A DNA stretch of 9,433 nucleotides, from assembly GCA_003132865.1 (NCBI GenBank), contig PKYZ01000304.1, positions 3,832 through 13,264 of the forward strand, written 5' to 3'. Below, in pieces: positions 1-5,759 of this stretch (positions are counted from its first letter, which is position 1; every line of letters starts with the position of its first letter). Under the pieces are notes generated by a model, which searched no databases, was not told the DNA's origin, and saw nothing but the letters and a program-made list of their open reading frames with translations. Source of the DNA: Bryobacterales bacterium (GTDB taxonomy: Bacteria > Acidobacteriota > Terriglobia > Bryobacterales > Bryobacteraceae). The position numbers were made by a program, and so were the translations under genes.

Positions 1-18
1 GTGTCCATCTGTGGTTCC
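1..18 (-). repeat. Dispersed 10-bp-unit intergenic repeat, copy 1 (cut by window edge)
   Basis: The first 18 bases are the terminal part of the same repeat found complete at 5499-5538 and 8076-8115: one full 10-mer unit (CCATCTGTGG on the plus strand, 5-14) followed by TTCC. In the other copies TTCC is followed by GTTTTT, while here it is followed by ATTGCG. Strand is given so that all three copies read GGAACCACAGATGG. By analogy with the other copies, a minus-strand gene could end close by, but none is visible here. The remainder lies outside the window. Confidence 0.75.
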
Positions 19-41
19 ATTGCGTTCTTCCGCATGACGAT

Positions 42-1592
42 ATGACACGTAAGTGTCTAACGCCCGGCTTGGCCATGGTCGTGGTCTGGATCGCCGCCAT
101 CAAGATGGTTCTCCATTTCTATGCCGGCCACAATTACGGCTACTTCGTTGACGAGCTCTACTATCTGGCGTGCGGCCGGCATCTGGCCTGGGGCTATGTG
201 GATCAACCGCCGCTCATCGCATTGGCCGCCGCACTCACCCGCGTACTGTTTGGCGAGTCGCTAAAGGCCATCCGTTTCCTGCCGGCCGTGGCAGGAGGCG
301 CGACAGTGCTGCTCACCGGCTTGATCGCGCGCGAATTGGGCGGGCGCCGCTTCGCGCAGGGTCTGGCGGCGCTGGCGGTGCTGGTGGCGCCCGGCATTCT
401 GGCAACCGACAGCTTCTTTTCGATGAATGCCTTTGAGCCGCTCTTCTGGATGGGCTGCGCGTACATCGTCATGCGCATCGTCAGGACCGGCAATCAAAAG
501 CTGTGGCTATGGTTCGGCCTGCTGGCCGGCATCGGACTGGAAAACAAACACTCCATGCTGATCTTCGGCTGCGGGATCGTCGTCGGCCTGCTCGCCACAC
601 CCGAACGCCGCCAGTTCCGATCGCCATGGCTCTGGCTCGCCGGCCTGCTCGCGTTCCTGATCGTCCTGCCCAACCTGCTGTGGAACGTCGAGCATCACTT
701 CCCATTTCTGGAGTTGCAGGCGAACATCCAACGCGCGCACCGCAATGTCGATCTGCCGCCGCTGGCCTTCATCGGTCAGGAAATCCTGACTATGTTCCCG
801 CTCACGCTTCCCATCTGGCTGGCCGGGATCTGGTATTACCTGTTCAGCGAGAAGGGGAAACCGTTTCGCGTGCTCGGGTGGGCATGGCTCGTCACCATGG
901 CCGTGATCATGATTATGAATCCGCGCGTCTACTACGCATGGCCGGCTTTCCCGCTGTTGTTCGCCGCGGGCGGAGTCCTGTGGGAATCCTGGCTGACAGC
1001 AACGCTGGCCGCGCCCCGTTTGCAGGCGCAGTGGATCAAGCCTGCCTGGGCCGCCCTGATGGTGCTCTTCGGCGCGGTGTTCGCACCCTTCGCCGTTCCG
1101 GTACTGCCCGTCGAGACGTACATCCGCTACTCGCAAGCCCTCGGTTTTGAGCCGCCCAGGATCGAGACGCACAATCTCGGGCCCCTGCCGCAGATCTATG
1201 CCGACCAATTCGGCTGGGAAGAGATGGTGGCCACGGTGGCAAAAATCTATAACGGCCTGCCGCCGGACGTGCGTCCCAAGACCGCCATCTTCGGGCAGAA
1301 CTACGGCCAGGCCGGCGCGGTGGATCTGTTTGGTCCGAAATACGGATTGCCGAACGCCATCAGTGGGCACCAGACTTATTTCCTCTGGGGACCGCGCGAT
1401 TATACCGGCGAAAGCGTCATCGTCATGCAGGGCCGGCAAGCGGATCTCGAACGAAATTTTGCAACGGTCGATAAAGTCGCCCACGTCGCGCATCCCTATT
1501 CCATGCCGTACGAACACTTCGATATCTTCTACTGCCGCGGTTTGAAGTGGCCGCTCAAGGATGATTGGCCGAAGGTGAAGAACTGGGACTGA
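42..1592 (+). CDS. GT39 / PMT_2-family membrane glycosyltransferase
   Basis: This 516-residue integral membrane protein probably transfers a sugar from a polyprenyl-phosphate carrier to an acceptor on the outer face of the cytoplasmic membrane, as ArnT/PMT-like GT39 enzymes do. Hydrophobic segments are seen at about residues 10-27, 76-115, 125-145, 155-185, 195-215, 248-270, 280-325 and 335-355. The first outside loop carries the family's acidic pair (YFVDELYYLA, D37-E38) and a DQPPL motif at 54-58, both typical of PMT_2 proteins. Residues about 360-516 form a soluble, probably periplasmic, tail with an AIFGQNYGQAGAVDLFG stretch. The ATG at 42 has no clear Shine-Dalgarno sequence. M12 is a possible later start, but M1 keeps a short basic N-terminus before the first helix. 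The gene is monocistronic in view and converges on the cysteine hydrolase gene with only 15 bp between stops. Acceptor and sugar cannot be told from sequence. Confidence 0.85.
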   Translation: MTRKCLTPGLAMVVVWIAAIKMVLHFYAGHNYGYFVDELYYLACGRHLAWGYVDQPPLIALAAALTRVLFGESLKAIRFLPAVAGGATVLLTGLIARELGGRRFAQGLAALAVLVAPGILATDSFFSMNAFEPLFWMGCAYIVMRIVRTGNQKLWLWFGLLAGIGLENKHSMLIFGCGIVVGLLATPERRQFRSPWLWLAGLLAFLIVLPNLLWNVEHHFPFLELQANIQRAHRNVDLPPLAFIGQEILTMFPLTLPIWLAGIWYYLFSEKGKPFRVLGWAWLVTMAVIMIMNPRVYYAWPAFPLLFAAGGVLWESWLTATLAAPRLQAQWIKPAWAALMVLFGAVFAPFAVPVLPVETYIRYSQALGFEPPRIETHNLGPLPQIYADQFGWEEMVATVAKIYNGLPPDVRPKTAIFGQNYGQAGAVDLFGPKYGLPNAISGHQTYFLWGPRDYTGESVIVMQGRQADLERNFATVDKVAHVAHPYSMPYEHFDIFYCRGLKWPLKDDWPKVKNWD

Positions 1593-1607
1593 CGCCTCTG
1601 GGCATTC

Positions 1608-2426
1608 TCATCGGGCTTCCGGGAGCGCCTTCATCAGGTCCGCGCTCGCGACCGAAGGGCACCAGTATCGCTCGATGTGCTCGACGACTGACTCGGTCCC
1701 CCGGTCGTGGCTCACGTAGGGACGGTCCTTAGGGTTATACATGCTGTCGGTGAGGTCACGCACCAGTACGCAGCGGATCCCCCAATTGGTCATCTTCTTG
1801 ATTGCGAACGAGCGGTTCAGCACGCACATGTTGACGTGGACTCCCATCACCAGCAGGTTGCGTATGCCGCGCTCTCGCAGAAAGCTGTAGATCTGCGGTC
1901 CATCGTCGGAAATGACATCCGCTGCGCCCATGGGAAGCGCGGCGATCTCGCGCGTCCAGGCCTTGTATGAAGAGTCTCCGGTATCGCATCCACCGTCGCG
2001 ATCGTCGATGGGCAAAGGCGGATCGGTGAGGCCCAGCGGCGCCGGCGGCTCGATTTTCGCGATGCGCAGCATGCGCTGCCGCTGCGGCCAATCCTTGTAG
2101 AACTCCATGGTTTCGGACGGCGCGTGGATAATCTGAATGCCGCGCGCGCGAGCCTCGTCGATGACCGGCGCCATCCTGACAGCCAGCGTCTCCACCCGCC
2201 GTGCGGCGCCTGAGCACCAATGCTTGTCCCACATGTCGCAGATCAGGATGGCGGTTTGCGCGATGGGGAATGCCTCGTCAAGCCGCACTTCCTCCCAAAC
2301 GCCGCTGCCCTTGAAGGCCTCCACGCGAGACCGCAACGGAAGCCGCAGATCGGCCGCGAATGCCGCCCCCGCCAGGGTCAGCGTCAGCGCCGCCAGATAC
2401 CGCCGCCAGAACCGCATCTGGACCAT
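1608..2426 (-). CDS. Exported cysteine hydrolase, isochorismatase-like family
   Basis: A 272-residue protein of the isochorismatase-like cysteine hydrolase superfamily, which cleaves amides (for example nicotinamide or carbamoyl groups) or vinyl ethers. The core strand TAILICDMWD gives the usual nucleophile-activating Asp (D64). The GVHVNMCVLNRSF stretch holds the nucleophilic Cys (C201). The family's usual catalytic Lys is not evident: the expected region reads AADVISDDGPQIY. The N-terminus, with two arginines and then LAALTLTLAGAAFA before ADLRLP, is a good Sec signal peptide with cleavage near residue 24, which is unusual because most family members are cytosolic. A C-terminal YNPKDRPYVSHDRGTE segment resembles a subgroup I associate with planctomycetes and acidobacteria. 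The reading frame is open up to 2750, but that extension runs through a MITE and a permease fragment, so I start at ATG 2426. ATG at 2417 is an equally good alternative. Substrate unknown. Confidence 0.8.
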   Translation of the reverse strand: MVQMRFWRRYLAALTLTLAGAAFAADLRLPLRSRVEAFKGSGVWEEVRLDEAFPIAQTAILICDMWDKHWCSGAARRVETLAVRMAPVIDEARARGIQIIHAPSETMEFYKDWPQRQRMLRIAKIEPPAPLGLTDPPLPIDDRDGGCDTGDSSYKAWTREIAALPMGAADVISDDGPQIYSFLRERGIRNLLVMGVHVNMCVLNRSFAIKKMTNWGIRCVLVRDLTDSMYNPKDRPYVSHDRGTESVVEHIERYWCPSVASADLMKALPEAR

Positions 2427-2430
2427 GATA
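2425..2430 (-). promoter_or_regulatory. Possible -10 element (TATCAT) of the cysteine hydrolase gene
   Basis: On the minus strand a TATCAT hexamer lies 7 nt before the ATG at 2417 and overlaps the ATG at 2426. The same hexamer lies 6-7 nt before the starts at 3781 and 5760. If it is a -10 box, transcription would begin about at the 2417 ATG, giving a leaderless mRNA and favouring that start. No clear -35 box is seen, so this is tentative. Confidence 0.3.
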
Positions 2431-2460
2431 CCGTACGGGCCTCGGTTTACTCGCAGTGCA

Positions 2461-2620
2461 GTGCCGTGGGGGTGCTTAACCGCTTTGGGGAATGCGACCG
2501 CTCGCTTACGCTCGCGGCTCAGTAAACCTTGCGATATCAACGCGACTGTTACCGAGCCGCGACCATCAGGGAGCGGTTTCCGCCCGAAATCCCCAAAGCG
2601 GTTAAGCACCCGTGCCGTGG
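2461..2620. repeat. 9-bp target-site duplication flanking the MITE
   Basis: GTGCCGTGG is present at 2461-2469 and again at 2612-2620, directly abutting the left and right inverted repeats. The neighbouring bases differ (A before the left copy, C after the right), so the match is exactly 9 bp. This is the signature of a transposition event that has not yet decayed, and it suggests fairly recent insertion. Confidence 0.85.
2470..2611. mobile_element. MITE-like element, 142 bp, 22-bp terminal inverted repeats
   Basis: Positions 2470-2491 and 2590-2611 are perfect 22-bp inverted repeats starting GGGTGCTTAACCGC. Inside them, 2497-2525 and 2549-2577 pair without gaps at 24 of 29 positions around a 23-nt loop, so most of the element can fold into one long hairpin. 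An exact 9-bp direct repeat touches both outer ends. There is no room for a transposase, so it is a non-autonomous element that must have been moved in trans. Both inner arms resemble short GC-rich dispersed repeats that I recall from acidobacterial genomes, which translate as DGRGSV in one frame. The parent transposon family is not identified. The 9-bp duplication is compatible with several IS families. Confidence 0.85.
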
Positions 2621-2630
2621 CCGTATCCAC

Positions 2631-2750
2631 GCCGGGCCATACGCGTCTCGCCAGCGTTTGGTTCACCATTACGACGCGGGCTCTTTCGGTCCCGTCGGCA
2701 TCCGTGGAATTGCGGCGCCGAGCATCGTGAGGAAAGCGGCGCGTGGACAC
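2631..2750 (-). pseudogene. Remnant of an ADOP/MacB-type permease
   Basis: On the minus strand, 2631-2690 encodes DADGTERARVVMVNQTLARRVWPG. This matches the segment 'D-x-x-G-x-x-x-V-x-I-V-N-x-x-L-A-R-R-x-(F/W)-P-G' typical of the periplasmic domain of acidobacterial duplicated orphan permeases (FtsX/MacB type). Just upstream, VSTRRF in the same frame continues as FLTMLGA in another frame, resembling the 'VSP-x-YF-x-T-LG' segment of the same proteins. This suggests a frameshift or small deletion at about 2735. The expected following motif (EDPIG) is absent and no other part of the roughly 800-residue protein is visible. The MITE sits 10 bp beyond the end of the recognisable fragment. Family assignment is from memory of the motif only. 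Confidence 0.55.
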
Positions 2751-3239
2751 CGCGGATCTCCACCCCCGAAAATATGGTTACGAACGGCACGCTCAAACGT
2801 AGCCGCGCAGCCGCCGGTTTGAAAAATCAGGATGTGGATCTCTCGGATCTCTCTCTCCTGGTTGACAGGATGGGTGAAGCGTTACATAATCGTCATAGAG
2901 CCAGAAGGCGAAGGAAGCCTTCCACGAACGGCCAAAAAAATGCTCGGAGGATGCAACGATAAGGCATAGAAATGCACAAGGTTTATTGCTTTGCCGGTCA
3001 GCCCGCACCCTGCCCGGGCTACTTTGCTAACGACACCTTGCCCTGCGTATGCAATAGCAAGGAAAGCCTCCTGTTGGCGCTGAGTCAGGTTGCCATACCG
3101 CTCACGCCAGTGAAAGACTTCGCACCCCCGGAAGTGCACATTTTGCGGCTGAGCGCCTGACGGAGTCTTGCGCCCCGGCCCTAAATGGGCGAGCGGTTTG
3201 GGTCAAAGCACCCATCCAGGCCCATCCCTCACCGGAAAG
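2751..3239. other. 489-bp stretch without a convincing gene
   Basis: Short open frames exist on both strands, but none convinces. On the minus strand 2882-3139 reads CEVFHWRERYGNLTQRQQEA and onwards (85 residues), and on the plus strand 2972-3160 gives a 62-residue frame starting MHKVYCFAGQ. I recognise neither and neither has a good ribosome-binding site. The minus frame has a plausible protein-like composition around WRERYGNLTQRQQEAFL and could be debris of a transposase or regulator. A small hairpin (GAAGGC, 7-nt loop, GCCTTC) lies around 2905-2923. A sigma70-like promoter at 2862-2890 points into this region, so a small RNA is possible. Together with the fragments on either side the stretch looks like decayed DNA. 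Confidence 0.5.
2862..2890 (+). promoter_or_regulatory. Sigma70-like promoter with no recognised gene
   Basis: TTGACA at 2862-2867 and CATAAT at 2885-2890 are separated by exactly 17 bp, with five of six -10 bases and all six -35 bases matching the consensus. It is by far the best classical promoter I see in the window. Transcription would start near 2897 and run toward the 62-residue frame at 2972 or an RNA. In a GC-rich genome such a match is less likely by chance, but nothing downstream confirms use. Confidence 0.45.
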
Positions 3240-3478
3240 TCAGGCAAGCGGGACCACTGACGATTTTCGAATCTTCTGATCGCGTGTGAGCGGGGGCACC
3301 TCGTGAACCATGCTTGTGGCGCAAATGAGTTCGTCGGCGGGATCGCTTCTGAAGTCCACTTTCGCATGCGCGCAAGTTTCGCCAGTTCCCAAAGCACGAT
3401 GGCCGAGATGCTCCATCGCTGAGAAGACGGCAGGTCTCCCGAGAAGGCATAAATCAGGATGTGCGTATCCAGGTTTAC
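3240..3478 (-). pseudogene. Broken vapC-type PIN-domain toxin gene
   Basis: Intact VapC toxins of this type are about 125-130-residue PIN ribonucleases. Here the minus strand from 3478 encodes VNLDTHILIYAFSGD and then SISAIVLWELAKLARM, the first PIN strand with its acidic D and the following E helix. After about 3355-3372 the homology moves to another frame, VDFRSDPADELICATS and VPPLTRDQKIRKSSVVPLA, ending in TGA at 3240. About 40-50 residues between the halves are missing and the frame is shifted, so an internal deletion has destroyed the gene. The expected start position reads GTA, not GTG or ATG, so the start codon seems lost too. It overlaps the antitoxin stop by a few bases, the usual vapBC arrangement. 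Confidence 0.8.
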
Positions 3479-3708
3479 CTTCTCTTACCGGCGTCCCATT
3501 CCAACCCCGTGGAGAACACATCGCCGTGGATCCGGATCTTGCCTTTTAGGGCGCCGATCAGATGGGCGCAACCAGACTCGATGGGAATGACCTTGGCTAC
3601 CGGCTTGCCGTGCTTGGTAATCACGATTCCGGCGGCGTCCAAATGGTCGATCGGGAACAAGCATTGTTCCTTAAATTTGGATGCGTTCATGGTTACCATG
3701 CTATCCAT
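3475..3708 (-). CDS. Phd/YefM/VapB-type antitoxin, orphaned
   Basis: A 77-residue protein of the prevent-host-death antitoxin superfamily, which binds DNA as a dimer at its own promoter and neutralises a partner PIN toxin. The core reads MNASKFKEQC, then the family signature GIVITKHGKPVAKVIPI. The C-terminal tail, IRIHGDVFSTGLEW, would be the toxin-binding part. The gene is intact but its toxin partner directly downstream is broken, so it may survive as a regulator, as an anti-toxin against related toxins, or simply as a gene not yet decayed. Starts at 3708, 3699 or 3690 are all in frame. The 3699 ATG has a GGA four bases upstream and fits the family length best. It diverges from the amidohydrolase gene across about 72 bp. 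Confidence 0.8.
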   Translation of the reverse strand: MDSMVTMNASKFKEQCLFPIDHLDAAGIVITKHGKPVAKVIPIESGCAHLIGALKGKIRIHGDVFSTGLEWDAGKRR

Positions 3709-3768
3709 TCCAGCGAATGTCCACTTTTTTTGTCCGGTCGATATTCCCGGTCACCGGCCTCTACGCAG

Positions 3769-3774
3769 TATCAT
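3769..3774 (+). promoter_or_regulatory. Possible -10 element (TATCAT) of the amidohydrolase gene
   Basis: CGCAGTATCAT ends 6 nt before the GTG at 3781. The same 11-mer occurs before the gene at 5760. With normal -10 to start-site spacing, transcription would begin at the GTG itself, giving a leaderless message. This would explain the absence of a Shine-Dalgarno sequence. No convincing -35 box is seen. Confidence 0.35.
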
Positions 3775-3780
3775 GTTGTC

Positions 3781-5538
3781 GTGTACTGCCGCCTGCTTGC
3801 CGCACTCCTCTTTCTCGCCGCGGCCGCCCTGCGCGCGCAACCCGCGGACCTGATCCTCAGCCATGGCAAGATCGTCACGGTAGACCCGCAATTCCGGATT
3901 GCCGATTCCATCGCGATCCGCGGCGACCGCATCCTGGCCGTGGGCGCCCGCGCCGAAGTCGCCCGCCTGGCCGGCCCAGGCACTCGCCAGATCGATCTGC
4001 AGGGCAAGACCGTGCTGCCCGGCCTGATCGACTCCCACGTGCACGCGGCCCAGGCCGCCATGTACGAGTTCGATCATCCGGTTCCCGATATGGAAACCAT
4101 CGCGGATGTGTTGCGCTACGTCCAGTCGCGCGCCGCGGTCGCGAAAGCGGGCGACTGGATCGTCCTCACGCAGGTCTTCATCACCCGCCTGCGCGAGCAG
4201 CGCTTTCCCACGCGCGCGGAATTGGACGCCGCCGCGCCGCACAACCCGGTCTACTTCGGCACCGGCCCCGATGCCGCCGTTAACTCCCTCGCGCTGCAAC
4301 TCAGTGGCATCGGCAAGGACTTCCGCATTACGGATGGACTGCCGGGCCGCATCGAGCGCGACGCCACCGGCGAGCCCACCGGCATCCTGCGCAATTGCAG
4401 CCGCCTGGTGAAGATCCACTCCGGCGATAAAGTCCCCACCGCCGACGACCGCCGCGCGCGCCTCAAGATGCTGCTGGCCGACTACAACTCGGTGGGACTG
4501 ACCAGCATCTCCGAAGGCGATCTGGGCGATGCGGATTTGGAAACCTACCGGCGGCTGAAAGACGATGGGCAGCTCACTTGCCGCGTTTTCGTGGCGTACG
4601 ACGTGGACGCCCAACTGCCGCTCGACGAAATCACCGCGCGCATCCTGGCGGCGGCCGCCAGCCCCTTGCACCGCTACAACAATATGCTCTGGCTGCGCGG
4701 CATTAAGACCTTCCTGGATGGCGGCATGCTGACCGGCAGCGCCTTCATGTTGCAGCCGTGGGGCGTGAGCAAGGTCTATTCGATCGACGATCCCGCTTAT
4801 CGCGGCATGCGCTACATCGAGCCGGACAAGCTGGTCCGGATCGCGCGCTGCGCGCTGCAGCACGATTTGCAGTTTACGGCGCACTCGGTGGGCGATGGCG
4901 CGGTCCAGACATTGGTGGACGCCTACGCGGAGATCGACCGCGAGTTTCCGCTCCGCGCCGCGCGCCCGTCGATCACGCATGCCAACTTCATGAGCGCGGA
5001 AATCATCGGCAAGATGCGGGAACTCGGCATCGTCGCCAACCTGCAGCCGGACTGGTTGTGGTTGGATGGCGCCACGCTCCGCAAACAGTTCGGCGATGCG
5101 CGCCTCGCGTATTTTCAGCCGTACAAGACGCTGTTCGCAAGCGGGGTTGTCGTGGGCGGAGGCTCCGATCACATGCAGAAAATCGGCAGCCTGCGCTCCA
5201 TCAATCCTTACAACCCGTTCCTGGGGATGTGGATCGCGCTCACGCGCCAGCCGCGCTGGGCTGACCAGCCGCTACACCCGGAACAGCGCATCTCGCGCGA
5301 GCAAGCCATTCGCCTGTATACCATCAACAACGCCTGGCTGACGTTCGAAGAGAAGGAAAAGGGATCGCTCGAACCAGGCAAGCTGGCCGACCTGATCGTG
5401 CTCGATCGGGACATCCTCACCTGCCCGCTGGACGCCGTACGTCAGATCCAGGTGGAGCGGACCTACCTGGGCGGCAAGGTGATCTACCAGCGCCCAGCAA
5501 AAACGGAACCACAGATGGACACGGATAAACACAGATAA
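3781..5538 (+). CDS. Exported YtcJ-like amidohydrolase (amidohydrolase_3 family)
   Basis: A 585-residue metal-dependent hydrolase with the order of motifs of YtcJ/amidohydrolase_3 proteins, which remove acyl or amide groups from small molecules. The N-terminal beta-sandwich strand (LILSHGKIVTVDPQFRIADS) leads to PGLIDSHVH, the HxH metal pair (H86, H88). KTFLDGG follows (K309), then TAHSVGD (H368), ITHANF (H400) and GGGSDH (D463, the likely catalytic Asp). It closes with the family ending EKGSLEPGKLADLIVLDRDIL. The frame is open from 3562, but the first 73 residues overlap the antitoxin gene and look non-coding. The GTG at 3781 starts a clear signal peptide (LLAALLFLAAAALRA|QP), so I prefer it. 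The last nine codons and the stop come from a dispersed repeat, so the native C-terminus was probably altered by its insertion. The substrate cannot be deduced. Confidence 0.85.
   Translation: MYCRLLAALLFLAAAALRAQPADLILSHGKIVTVDPQFRIADSIAIRGDRILAVGARAEVARLAGPGTRQIDLQGKTVLPGLIDSHVHAAQAAMYEFDHPVPDMETIADVLRYVQSRAAVAKAGDWIVLTQVFITRLREQRFPTRAELDAAAPHNPVYFGTGPDAAVNSLALQLSGIGKDFRITDGLPGRIERDATGEPTGILRNCSRLVKIHSGDKVPTADDRRARLKMLLADYNSVGLTSISEGDLGDADLETYRRLKDDGQLTCRVFVAYDVDAQLPLDEITARILAAAASPLHRYNNMLWLRGIKTFLDGGMLTGSAFMLQPWGVSKVYSIDDPAYRGMRYIEPDKLVRIARCALQHDLQFTAHSVGDGAVQTLVDAYAEIDREFPLRAARPSITHANFMSAEIIGKMRELGIVANLQPDWLWLDGATLRKQFGDARLAYFQPYKTLFASGVVVGGGSDHMQKIGSLRSINPYNPFLGMWIALTRQPRWADQPLHPEQRISREQAIRLYTINNAWLTFEEKEKGSLEPGKLADLIVLDRDILTCPLDAVRQIQVERTYLGGKVIYQRPAKTEPQMDTDKHR
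5499..5538 (+). repeat. Dispersed 10-bp-unit intergenic repeat, copy 2
   Basis: After a lead of AAAAACGGAA come three 10-mers: CCACAGATGG, ACACGGATAA and ACACAGATAA. It matches the reverse complement of 8076-8115 at 38 of 40 positions. The repeat lies inside the 3' end of the amidohydrolase frame, encoding PQMDTDKHR and the TAA stop. Similar sequences are, as I recall, scattered in intergenic DNA of many environmental bacteria. Their function is not known to me. Confidence 0.85.
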
Positions 5539-5746
5539 GAACAGAAAAGCAGGAACCGCGGACTGGTCTGGTTTTGGTCTTTATTAGTTTCGTACGGGCG
5601 ACGGAAGCCTGGCCGCGTATTACGAACGTACTGTCGTGATTACGTGGGATCAGCCGATTTTGCTGACGGCGGCGTAAGAAGCGGGCCGAAGCGAGCGAGA
5701 TAGTACCGAGACCGACAAAAGTCGATCCCCAGCGCAAAGCGCGCAG

Positions 5747-5752
5747 TATCAT
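5747..5752 (+). promoter_or_regulatory. Possible -10 element (TATCAT) of the SBBP-repeat gene
   Basis: CGCAGTATCAT lies 7 nt before the ATG at 5760, the same word and nearly the same spacing as before the amidohydrolase GTG. A small imperfect hairpin (5710-5716 with 5721-5727, AAAA loop) sits just upstream, in the region where a -35 box or operator would lie. No -35 consensus is obvious. The rest of the 221-bp gap after the amidohydrolase shows no gene or clear terminator. Confidence 0.35.
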
Positions 5753-5759
5753 TAGGATT

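Noticed and set aside
507..1517. Long minus-strand frame of 336 codons opposite the glycosyltransferase
   Set aside because: It is a GC-driven shadow frame with low-complexity charged composition. The plus frame has clear membrane topology and family motifs.
2427..2750. N-terminal extension of the cysteine hydrolase to a 380-residue protein
   Set aside because: The open frame runs through the MITE and the permease fragment, and the signal peptide begins only at about 2426. The extension is an accidental open frame.
2882..3139. 85-residue minus-strand frame containing WRERYGNLTQRQQEA
   Set aside because: Composition is plausible, but I cannot tie it to a family and see no ribosome-binding site, so it is only described within the gene-poor stretch.
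3562..3780. Extension of the amidohydrolase start to the ATG at 3562
   Set aside because: It overlaps the antitoxin gene on the other strand, adds 73 residues of non-family sequence and would bury the signal peptide.
3751..5172. Long minus-strand frame of 473 codons opposite the amidohydrolase
   Set aside because: This is a shadow of a real coding frame that carries all metal-binding motifs of its family.
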